A DNA stretch of 64,000 nt from Nemertoderma westbladi (lineage: Eukaryota; Xenacoelomorpha; Nemertodermatida; Nemertodermatidae): positions 19,781 to 83,780 of the forward strand of contig JAUCBJ010008221.1 of NCBI GenBank assembly GCA_032718475.1. The letters are read 5' to 3'. The notes below the pieces were generated by a model. It worked only from the letters and a program-made list of their open reading frames with translations, was not told the origin of the DNA and did not search any database. Of this stretch, positions 9,388-21,300 are shown piece by piece; position 1 is the first letter of the stretch, and each line of letters begins with the position of its first letter. The position numbers and the translations under genes were made by a program.

Positions 9388-12300
9388 GTAACGACAGCTA
9401 CCGGTACTGGTACGAGCGGTATGTTGTCCTTGTTTCCTAATAATATCTGAATGACTGAGCTGAATGGCATGTTGATTTGTTGAATGTACAACAAAATTCA
9501 GAAATTAATTAATTTTAATTTATTAACAACAACTTTGGGCAATTTAATTAGTAGTCTTCGCCATCTGCCTACTATACAGTTTTAGGCCTACATGTAATAC
9601 TAATATCGTTCTGTCATGCAGTCATGGCGGCTATGTAGGCTTACCCTGTAGGATTTTTTAATTCAATTCAGGCCCTACCAATTTCCTTCAAAGATTCGCA
9701 ATTTAAATATTTAAATTAATTTCCAATTTTTCCTCTACCGGTACCGGTACTTTTTCCACGGTACCGTATTTTACACGCCCACGTCACCTCACAAACTTAT
9801 AATAATAATGGGGCTGGATATCTTTAACGAGTAGCCCAGCTTTCATTGATAACGAATTATTCCGACTAAACAAAATCAATTCTCCTGCAGCCAGACCGCA
9901 GTACAGGATTAGCAAAAAAAGAAATGGATAGCTCAATGTGTAGCCTATATATAGGCCTACTCTGTAATGTAACTGCAATGCAATGCTAGAGAGACTAAAT
10001 CCATATCTGAATTTATGAGGTACCGGTATTGTAAACGTAATTTAAACTGAATTTAGAGACGATGGGTAGAAAACTGAAACTGCATTCTTTGAATTTAATT
10101 TCAGCTTCAGCACTTTTCCAGTAATAATTCGGATTCGCAATAATTTCATTGGATTTCATTTTATTAGATTGGGATGGATCTGAAACCCAACAATCTCTAA
10201 GTTCCCGAGGGATTTTAAAGAAACGGGCAGATCAAGAAACTCCAGCCGATTTGGATTCGGAATCCGTATTGATGCGAAACACTCGAGCCAACGAGGTAGG
10301 TGTCTCGTTATGAATGTCCATAACCAATGAGGTGGGTGTCTCGTTATGAATGTCCATAACCAATGAGGTGGGTGTCTTGTTATGAATGTCCATAACCAAT
10401 GAGGTGGGTGTCTCCTTATGAATGTCCATAACCAATGAGGTGGGTGTTTCATTATGAATGTCCATAACCAATGAGGTGGGTGTCTCCTTATGAATGTCCA
10501 TAACCAATGAGGTGGGTGTTTCATTATGAATGTCCATAACCAATGAGGTGGGTGTCTCCTTATGAATGTCCATAACCAATGAGGTGGGTGTTTCATTATG
10601 AATGTCCATAACCAATGAGGTGGGTGTCTCCTTATGAATGTCCATAACCAATGAGGTGGGTGTTTCATTATGAATGTCCATAACCAATGAGGTGGGTGTC
10701 TCGTTATGAATGTCCATAACCAATGAGGTGGGTGTCTCCTTATGAATGTCCATAACCAATGAGGTGGGTGTTTCATTATGAATGTCCATAACCAATGAGG
10801 TGGGTGTCTCCTTATGAATGTCCATAACCAATGAGGTGGGTGTCTCGTTATGAATGTCCATAACCAATGAGGTGGGTGTCTCGTTATGAATGTCCATAAC
10901 CAATGAGGTGGGAGCCTCCTTATGAATGTCCATAACCAATGAGGTGGGTGTCTCGTTATGAATGTCCATAACCAATGAGGTGGGTGTCTCCTTATGAATG
11001 TCCATAACCAATGAGGTGGGTGTTTCATTATGAATGTCCATAACCAATGAGGTGGGTGTCTCCTTATGAATGTCCATAACCAATGAGGTGGGTGTCTCGT
11101 TATGAATGTCCATAACCAATGAGGTGGGTGTCTCGTTATGAATGTCCATAACCAATGAGGTGGGTGCCTCCTTATGAATGTCCATAACCAATGAGGTGGG
11201 TGTCTCGTTATGAATGTCCATAACCAATGAGGTGGGTGTCTCCTTATGAATGTCCAGAACCAGTGAGGTGGATGTCTCGTTATGAATGTCCATAACCAAT
11301 GAGGTGGGTGTCTCCTTATGAATGTCCATAACCAATGAGGTGGGTGTCTCGTTATGAATGTCCATAACCAATGAGGTGGGTGTCTCCTTATGAATGTCCA
11401 TAACCAACGAGGTGGGTGTTTCCTTATGAATGTCCATAACCAATGAGGTGGGTGTCTCGTTATGAATGTCCATAACCAATGAGGTGGGTGTCTCCTTATG
11501 AATGTCCATAACCAACGAGGTGGGTGTCTCCTTATGAATGTCCATAACCAACGAGGTGGGTGTCTCCTTATGAATGTCCATAACCAACGAGGTGGGTGTT
11601 TCCTTATGAATGTCCATAACCAATGAGGTGGGTGTCTCGTTATGAATGTCCATAACCAATGAGGTGGGCGTCTCCTTATGAATGTCCATAACCAATGAGG
11701 TGGGTGTTTCCTTATGAATGTCCATAACCAATGAGGTGGGTGTTTCCTTATGAATGTCCATAACCAATGAGGTGGGTGTCTCCTTATGAATGTCCATAAC
11801 CAACGAGGTGGGTGTTTCATTATGAATGTCCATAACCAATGAGGTGGGTGTTTCATTATGAATGTCCATAACCAATGAGGTGGGTGTCTCGTTATGAATG
11901 TCCATAACCAATGAGGTGCGTGTCTCCTTATGAATGGCCATAACCAATGAGGTGGGTGTTTTATTATGAATGGCCAGAACCAGTGAGGTGGATGTCTCGT
12001 TATGAATGTCCATAACCAATGAGGTGGGAGTCTCCTTATGAATGTCCATAACCAATGAGGTGGGTGTCTCCTTATGAATGTCCATAACCAATGAGGTGAG
12101 TGTCTCGTTATGAATGTCCATAACCAATGAGGTGGGCGTCTCCTTATGAATGTCCATAACCAATGAGGTGGATGTCTCGTTATGAATGTATGTCCATAAC
12201 CAATGAGGTGGGTGTCTCTTTATGAATGTCCATAACCAATGAGGTGGGTGTCTCCTTATGAATGGCCATAACCAATGAGGTGGGTGTTTCATTATGAATG

Positions 12301-15300
12301 TCCAGAACCAATGAGGTGGGCGTCTCCTTATGAATGTCCATAACCAATGAGGTGGATGTCTCGTTATGAATGTATGTCCATAACCAATGAGGTGGGTGTC
12401 TCCTTATGAATGTCCATAACCAATGAGGTGGGTGTCTCCTTATGAATGTCCATAACCAATGAGGTGAGTGTCTCGTTATGAATGTCCATAACCAATGAGG
12501 TGGGTGTCTCGTTATGAATGTCCATAACCAATGAGGTGGGTGTCTCCTTATGAATGTCCATAACCAATGAGGTGGGTGTCTCCTTATGAATGTCCATAAC
12601 CAATGAGGTGGGTGCCTCCTTATGAATGTCCATAACCAACGAGGTGGGTGTTTCCTTATGAATGTCCATAACCAATGAGGTGGGTGTCTCCTTATGAATG
12701 TCCATAACCAATGAGGTGGGTGTCTCCTTATGATTGTCCATAACCAACGAGGTGGGTGTCTCGTTATGGATGTCCATAACCAACGAGGTGGGTGTTTCAT
12801 TATGAATGTCCATAACCAATGAGGTGGGTGTTTCCTTATGAATGTCCATAACCAATGAGGTGGGTGTTTCCTTATGAATGTCCATAACCAACGAGGTGGG
12901 TGTTTCCTTATGAATGTCCATAACCAATGAGGTGGGTGTCTCCTTATGAATGTCCATAACCAATGAGGTGGGTGTCTCCTTATGAATGTCCATAACCAAT
13001 GAGGTGGGTGTCTCCTTATGAATGTCCATAACCAACGAGGTGGGTGTTTCATTATGAATGTCCATAACCAATGAGGTGGGTGCCTCCTTATGAATGTCCA
13101 TAACCAACGAGGTGGGTGTTTCCTTATGAATGTCCATAACCAATGAGGTGGGTGTCTCCTTATGAATGTCCATAACCAATGAGGTGGGTGTCTCCTTATG
13201 ATTGTCCATAACCAACGAGGTGGGTGTCTCGTTATGGATGTCCATAACCAACGAGGTGGGTGTTTCATTATGAATGTCCATAACCAATGAGGTGGGTGTT
13301 TCCTTATGAATGTCCATAACCAATGAGGTGGGTGTTTCCTTATGAATGTCCATAACCAATGAGGTGGGTGTCTCCTTATGAATGTCCATAACCAATGAGG
13401 TGGGTGTCTCCTTATGAATGTCCATAACCAATGAGGTGGGTGCCTCCTTATGAATGTCCATAACCAACGAGGTGGGTGTTTCCTTATGAATGTCCATAAC
13501 CAATGAGGTGGGTGTCTCCTTATGAATGTCCATAACCAATGAGGTGGGTGTCTCCTTATGAATGTCCATAACCAATGAGGTGGGTGTCTCCTTATGAATG
13601 TCCATAACCAACGAGGTGGGTGTTTCATTATGAATGTCCATAACCAATGAGGTGGGTGTTTCCTTATGAATGTCCATAACCAATGAGGTGGGTGTTTCCT
13701 TATGAATGTCCATAACCAACGAGGTGGGTGTTTCCTTATGAATGTCCATAACCAATGAGGTGGGTGCCTCGTTATGAATGTCCATAACCAATGAGGTGGG
13801 TGTTTCCTTATGAATGTCCATAACCAATGAGGTGGGTGTTTCCTTATGAATGTCCATAACCAACGAGGTGGGTGTTTCCTTATGAATGTCCATAACCAAT
13901 GAGGTGGGTGTCTCCTTATGATTGTCCATAACCAACGAGGTGGGTGTCTCGTTATGGATGTCCATAACCAACGAGGTGGGTGTCTCCTTATGAATGTCCA
14001 TAACCAACGAGGTGGGTGTTTCATTATGAATGTCCATAACCAATGAGGTGGGTGTTTCCTTATGAATGTCCATAACCAATGAGGTGGGTGTTTCCTTATG
14101 AATGTCCATAACCAATGAGGTGGGTGCCTCGTTATGAATGTCCATAACCAATGAGGTGGGTGTCTCGTTATGGATGTCCATAACCAACGAGGTGGGTGTC
14201 TCCTTATGAATGTCCATAACCAACGAGGTGGGTGTTTCATTATGAATGTCCATAACCAATGAGGTGGGTGTTTCCTTATGAATGTCCATAACCAATGAGG
14301 TGGGTGTTTCCTTATGAATGTCCATAACCAATGAGGTGGGTGCCTCGTTATGAATGTCCATAACCAACGAGGTGGGTGTCTCGTTATGAATGTCCATAAC
14401 CAACGAGGTGGGTGTTTCCTTATGAATGTCCATAACCAATGAGGTGGGTGCCTCGTTATGAATGTCCATAACCAATGAGGTGGGTGTCTCCTTATGATTG
14501 TCCATAACCAACGAGGTGGGTGTCTCGTTATGGATGTCCATAACCAACGAGGTGGGTGTTTCCTTATGAATGTCCATAACCAACGAGGTGGGTGTTTCCT
14601 TACTTACGATTATTTATTTACGTTTACGTTTACCGGTATTACTTTGGTTTCCATCGTTTATTACATATTATTTTTATTTCGGTTATTTCAGTTGATTCTC
14701 CCATCGTCACGTCACAGTTCTTCACCTATACTTTCACAAGCTACGATATCATTGTCCAGCACCCCAGAAGCTGCTGACACAATATTTCCTTCCAGCCCAT
14801 CCCATTCCATAGAGGTTGATTTCTCTTTACAGAGGTTAGTGACAGTAAGAAGACTACATTGATAAGGGACTACGGTAACCCGTAGTGTTGAGAACTGAAT
14901 CAATTTTAACTAATTTCAGTTACAGTTACAGTTTCAGTATTCAAAGTTTTGCATTTCAGTTACAGTTACAGTTTCAGTATTACAAAGTGTAACATTTCAG
15001 TTACAGTTACAGTTTCAGTATTACAAAGTGTAACGTTTCAGTTACAGTTACAGTTTCAGTATTACAAAATTGAGCATTTCAGTTTCAGTTTCAGTTTTGA
15101 TCGCGATAAAATTTCTGTTACAGTTTCAGTTATAGTTTCAATATATTATCCCACATAGTAAGCAGTCATTGAAATAATTTCAGTCTCATTGGGGCGGGGT
15201 ACAGTGCAGTCATTCACCCAATGAGCAAGGATGTCATTACGTTACGTTACGGTATCTTTTCAGAAATAGCGTAGCTCAATATTTTTCCGTAACGTAAACC

Positions 15301-18300
15301 GTAACGTAATAGCTTTTTCAATACCGTAACGTAATATTACTGTATATTTTTACCGTAAACCGTAACGTAATAGCGTAATATTTTTTTTTCGCTACTTTTT
15401 TTTATTGTTTTGGTTATAAAGGGCATGCTTCTGAAACCTGCTCATCATTTTCCGTAATTTATAATTTGTTGTAGTAAGCATATATTTGTAGTTTTGATTA
15501 GACTCACCTCGTTAAGCTACTCCTTTCACTTTTTAAGTTTAATTGTAATTTTGTAATTTATAATGGTAAACTTGATAAAAATTTAATTTCCAGTGTACCT
15601 CTAGTGTGATATCCCCTGTGATATTAATATTACCAGTAACATTAATAATTTATAATGTAAATTATATATCCGTTATATCCCTCTACCGACCATTACCATT
15701 AACTATATTTTTGTTTATCTAAAACATTTACATTTAATATGCGATATTTAGGAAGCAAAGAGTGCTGATAAGGCTGATATGTAGTCTAATAGTTGAGATA
15801 GATAAACCTCTGACTAATTATAAATACAGTATATGCTAGGCTAGATCTTCGTTCATTACTCGATAAATCACAGTTGAGATAAGTGTGTAATGGGTCTTTG
15901 GGCCACTTGACAACTATCAAGGTTCAAAACGATAATAATAAATAAAAATACAAAAATGTTTTAAAAATGATACCCATATCGACCACTGTTATTAATTTAT
16001 TAAACTATTACAATACTGTTTCAAGTGCTCATTCATGTTAGTTGTGTGGTTGAGAACTGAATCGATTTTTAGTAATTTCAGTTTCAGTTACAGTTACAGT
16101 ATTCAAATTTCCTAATTACAGTTTCAGTTACAGTTACAGTATTCAAAATTCGTAATTACAGTTACAGTTATAGTTACAGTATCAAAAAAAACATCAAAAC
16201 CATTCAGTTACAGTTGCAGTTACAGTATAATTACAGTTACAGTTCTCAACACTAGTAACCCGTGAGACAATTATTATTATTTGATATAATATTGTTGACA
16301 ATAATTAATTGAAAGTAGAATTGATTTTGGAAAAATAATTGTGGGTGGGTCACTGTTCTTGATTCTATATTTTCAGAGCAATTGTTAATTAATTATTATT
16401 AAAATATCCAATTGCATGGGAAAAAATAAGCTCGAAGCATTTTATTTCCCGAGTGTCAGCGAGGTTAATACTACTACGACCGGCATGCTGCATTGCAGCT
16501 GCATTATATACATGCTACATATATATTAAAAATGCTGTGCCGGCTTGTCGACAAAATTGCGCCGCCACAACTCCCTATCACCCATGACATTTGCTAGATC
16601 ATCCGCATCTTCTAGGCCAGTGTCCTTTAATATGCATCTCAAGACAGTCAGTCATTTTTTTTATTTATTATTATTTATTAATATTATTATTTCTTAATAT
16701 CATGAATAATTAATGCACATAAATGAGAAAAACTATTTGCTTAACAACATTTTTTTACTTATGGTCTCTTGTTGCAATTCTAAAATACGCCGCAGACAAA
16801 GGCAAACAAGCAAGCTTATAATATTGCCTCTGTACTACAACGCATACAGCCGAACCCCACACTCCCAGACCCAACCTGCCGCGACCCCTATACATGTAAC
16901 GAGTAGTAGTGCAAGACGCGTTACAGAAACACCAAAGCAACTAAATTACTTGAATACTTAATTTACAATATAATTATAATTATATAGTTGGGAATATTTA
17001 AATGTAAATAAATTTATTTACTTAATAATAACATATTACCATTACATATTGGAATCATTAGACCGTTGAATTGCAAGGAAATGGTTCTTCAATATCTTAT
17101 TAAATAAATGTTTACTTCCATGAACATTTTTTAGTTTTCTGGAAGATCATTATAAAGACATGCATTGATATAGTACAGTAGCCTTTGCAATATTTGTTGT
17201 GTAGCTTGGTAGATGGTAATCAGTTTGTGATCGAGTATTTAAGTTATGAATATGTGGCTGGTTGTGAGAAATGGGACCTGGGGAAAAAATGTTCATTCTG
17301 AGAAAAACGCGTTTAAAGTTTGGCTCTTAAAATCGACTGTTTTCATTGGTTTATTGGTCGTTATTGGGGTCTTTGCATTGGTTTATTGGTCGTTATTGGG
17401 TTTTATTAGAGCGAAATTCAAACTGTATTTTACTAGTAATAGTACTAATCACCATATACACTTTTTTTTAGATTATCGTAGAATATCTGTCGCCTATTCG
17501 GTTAGTTATTGTACAAACAAGTTAATACACTAAAAATTTAGAATTTATTATGGAAACTGAAGCAGAGTGGATGAACATGTTAAATAATAGGGTTTTCTAG
17601 GTCGCTGATCACAATAAAACTTGTTAAAAATATATTTTGGAAAAGCAACAATCATTTTTTGTGCTATTTTGGTCCCCCAGTATAAAAAGTACAAGTAAAA
17701 AATTGTCAAAATTAAAAAAAAATGTGTTTGGTTTGATAATTCTGAAAGTACGTGTTTTCGAGGTCGCTGATTACGATGAAACTAGTTATAAATTTTTCTG
17801 GTAATGCAAACCCAATTTTGGTGCTATTCTAGAGCCCCAGAACGAAAATTACAAGTAGCACAAACTTATAAACTGTAAAATTATGCCTTTGGTTTGGTAA
17901 TTATGAAGCTATACTGGTTTTCATGGTCGCTGATCACGATACAACACGTTACAAATCATTCGTGGTAACGCAACTGTCAATTTTGGTGCTTGTTTGGTGG
18001 GACGAAAATTACAAGTAGCAAACATTTCAAATTGCAAAAAGCGAATTTGGTTGGATAATACTACATATATTTTTGAGTGTCATATTCGTGATCAGTGTCC
18101 GAGAAAACCCATAATGTCTAAAATTCAGGTTGATTTGGTAATGATTTTTGGTTATCAAACTTTTGCTACTTTTATTTTTCGTGCCTCACATTGACACATA
18201 TCGAATAAATTGTTTTAATTCGTGATCAGCAGTCCAAAAAAACCATATGTTCATAAAATCAATTTAATTTTGTGGTGATTTTTCATTATCATATTTGCAC

Positions 18301-21300
18301 TACGATTTTTTTTGTGACCCAGAGGGCACATTCAAAATTACCAAAAATTTTCTAGAATGTTATATTTGAGTTCAATATTTGTGATCAGTGTGCAAAAAAA
18401 CCGCAAAAAATATAGCGCAAAAAATTAATTTTAGTGAATTATAAAACCATTTGAAAATGTTAGCACGAAAAATACCTGAGATGGATGCCAGAAAGGGACC
18501 ACATCAAGAAATTAACATTGGTTGCGAGAAAAGGGACCTGCGTTTTTAATATTTTGTTTAAACACTCATAACTTTTTAACGAAAAACGATATGAAAAAAC
18601 TAGTTCGATATTCGGAAAGCCCAGAAAATTCTGCATCTAATAGGCATAAAGACGCAAAATCGACCATGTCGTCCCCAGGTCCCTTTTCACGCAACCAGCC
18701 ACATATCTCTATTTCTCGTTTATAAGAAGTTTAGATTTTAGTTCAATGGGCAACAGCGAATGGCCCATTCTGTATTTATACAAAAATATTACGCACTGAA
18801 AACGAAAGATATTTTTTAGCTTTAAAATGTTTAACTTTGAAAACAGTTCAGCAGTATGATGTTTCTAGGGTTTTAGAAGTATAATTCTAACAATTTTTTT
18901 TGCAATTTTATTAATGGATTCAGAATAGTGTCATTGGCAACGTGAGTACAGTTCCCCCATAATACCAGGCCGTACCCAAGATACGTAAGTCACCAGAGTA
19001 TGGTATAATGTGAGACGAATAGCCTCTGGAACAAAATGCTTCATTTTATTAATAATACCTATATTTTTTGCTATTTTTATTCTTATATAATCTATATGAC
19101 ATTTCCAAGATAATGAGTTGTGTAATATTATGCCCAAGAACTTAATTTTATCAGTCTCTTCAATTACCGAATTACCTATAGAGATGGAGAGATTTTCTTT
19201 TTTAATTAGGTGCGGACGAGTGGAAAATATTATATAATTAGTTTTAGTTATATTTATTGACAGTTTATTTAATGCAAGCCATTTTGAAACTTTAGATAGT
19301 TCGATGTTCAAAGTTTTGAATGTTTCAGTTAATTTTTTTCCGGATATAAAATTATTTGTGTCGTCTGCAAACAGAATGAATTTAATAATGTTTGATATAT
19401 TGGTAATGTCGCAGCTGATATACAAGGAACAGTAAAGGACCAAGAATGGACCCCTGTTGAACACCTAACGCAATAATTGAAGGTTCTGATAATACTCCTT
19501 GAAAATCTACATATTGCTTTCTATTTGTAAGGTAGTTGGTGTACCACTGGAGAGGAATACCACGCACACCATAATTTTCCAATTTAGAAATAAATATTTT
19601 AAAATGAACAGTATCAAAGGCCTTTGATAGATCAAGGAACAGGCCCACTGTAGATTCTTTATTTTCAACACCTTCAATAAGTTTGTTCTGAAGAAGAGAC
19701 AGAGCCATGATAGTAGATTTTTATTTTGAAAACCAAATTGAGAATCATTAATTACATATGAATCATTGAAGAAACTTGCAGTTTGCTGAAATACTGCCTT
19801 TTCTAGAATTTTGGAGAAGAATGGTAAGATACTTATAGGGCGATAGTTAGAACAAAGGAAAGCTTCATTGTCCTATAACACCGGGACAATTCTTGCAATT
19901 TTCCATTGTTCTGGGAAGATCCCGAGAGAAAGATAGGAAGAGAGGTTGATAATATGAGTTATAGGTTCGCTTATCAGGTTAAAACAATTTCTTGCTATAA
20001 CAGGGTCAACACAATCTGAACTGATCGCTTTCGACCGGCTCAGGCCAAGCACGAGAGCTTCAACGTCGCCTTTGTCAAGAGGTGAAAAAAACAGTGTATT
20101 AGTTAAAGGATCATTGAGATAGTCTTTGAAGGATCCAGATGGTGGTGTAATTTTATCAGCAAGTTTACTAGCTACTGAACTAAAGTATTAAGAGAATCCA
20201 TTTGCAATCTTGGATTTGTTATCCGTCATGTACTTGTACTTGTCAATTAGAAATTTCCCGGAAACAGAAATGCTTTTTTTGTTGATAATTTCCTTTATAA
20301 CAGACCATGTTTTACTTATAAGTTCGTGGATCAATGTAACTTGTAAGCAAGATCCATACGATGCGATTCAGAATTTCTTTGAAATTTATCAAAATTTATA
20401 CAAGGACAATTTTCCAATTAGAAAGGTTAAAATGATTTGTGCAACCATGGATATCTGAAAAACTTTATACCTCCATAAGAAAGAAACATTCACTATATGC
20501 AAAATATATTAAAACAAAATCTACTGAAGCAAAGCAGGAATATTTATTTATCGTACAAAAATATACTAACTAAAACAATTAGAATTGCGAAGCAACAACA
20601 TTTCTCTGCATTATTTATAAAAAATGAGCGAAACATTAGTATATTGGATGGCAATGGAGGAGGTTTGAATAAGGGATGTGGACGGGGAAAGATATGGGAA
20701 TTTATGTACTGCCTTTAAATTAGTATCACGAGTGAGTGTATTTTATAGTGCTGCCTACTAAGGCGTGAAAAATTTCGAATAAAAATTTCGAATAAAAGAA
20801 AAGATTTTTGAGCCAAGGTTTTGTAAAATAGTTTTGTCCTACAATAAACTGCACTGCGTGAGCGCCTGGTGTTTTTGCTTTAAATTTTGACCCAAAATAT
20901 ACGCACATATATATACATACAAAATACATATAAAATATACATACATACATATCAGTGTCAGTGTGATATAAAGCCCTGTATTGTTTCGAAACTTAAAGTG
21001 CTGTATTTTCATCTTTTCTTATTTTCTCAAAATCACATTTTCTTGCTGTTGGATATGGGTCAATTATTACAGAAGTTCACATTGTTAACAATAACTTATA
21101 TTTGTTTATTTCTTTCCAGGAAACGTAGCCAATCTGCCCCCTTGGCCCCCCCAGACGAGGTTATCGACCCTTTAACCCCCCCAGGCGAGGTTACCAAGTC
21201 CACCTCCGATCTCGCCTTAAGTGATCTCAACTCCTACACTTCCAACACTGCGTCATCTAGCTCCCGAAACTGCGATATAGGTTAGTTACTGTATACAATA

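Larger units (their letters stand above)
16980..20640 (-). mobile_element. Jockey/CR1-like LINE with inverted 5' segment, split by a foldback element
   Basis: The main part reads on the minus strand from about 20325 down to 18716. It has the reverse-transcriptase blocks YRPISILPFFSKILEKA, LFLDLSKAFDTVHF, GVQQGSILGPLLF and FADDTNNF, then LALNKLSINITKTNYIIFS. The C-terminal segment (NTRSQTDYHLPSYTTNIAKA) resumes on the other side of the foldback element, near 17245-17030. The upstream segment (DAIQNFFEIYQNLYKDNFPI to IRIAKQQHF) lies at about 20328-20640 on the plus strand, so it is inverted relative to the rest. That is the structure expected from twin priming during insertion. Frameshifts and stops break the ORF. 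The tail end is not sharply defined. Confidence 0.8.

Noticed and set aside
10156-14583. Minus-strand ORFs of 566 to 739 codons with HPPHWLWTFI or ETPTSLVMDI repeats
   Set aside because: They run through a 36-bp tandem array in two frames at once. The period is a multiple of 3, so open frames are expected. No signal peptide, unique flanking domain or splice context supports a gene, and the array lies in an intron.
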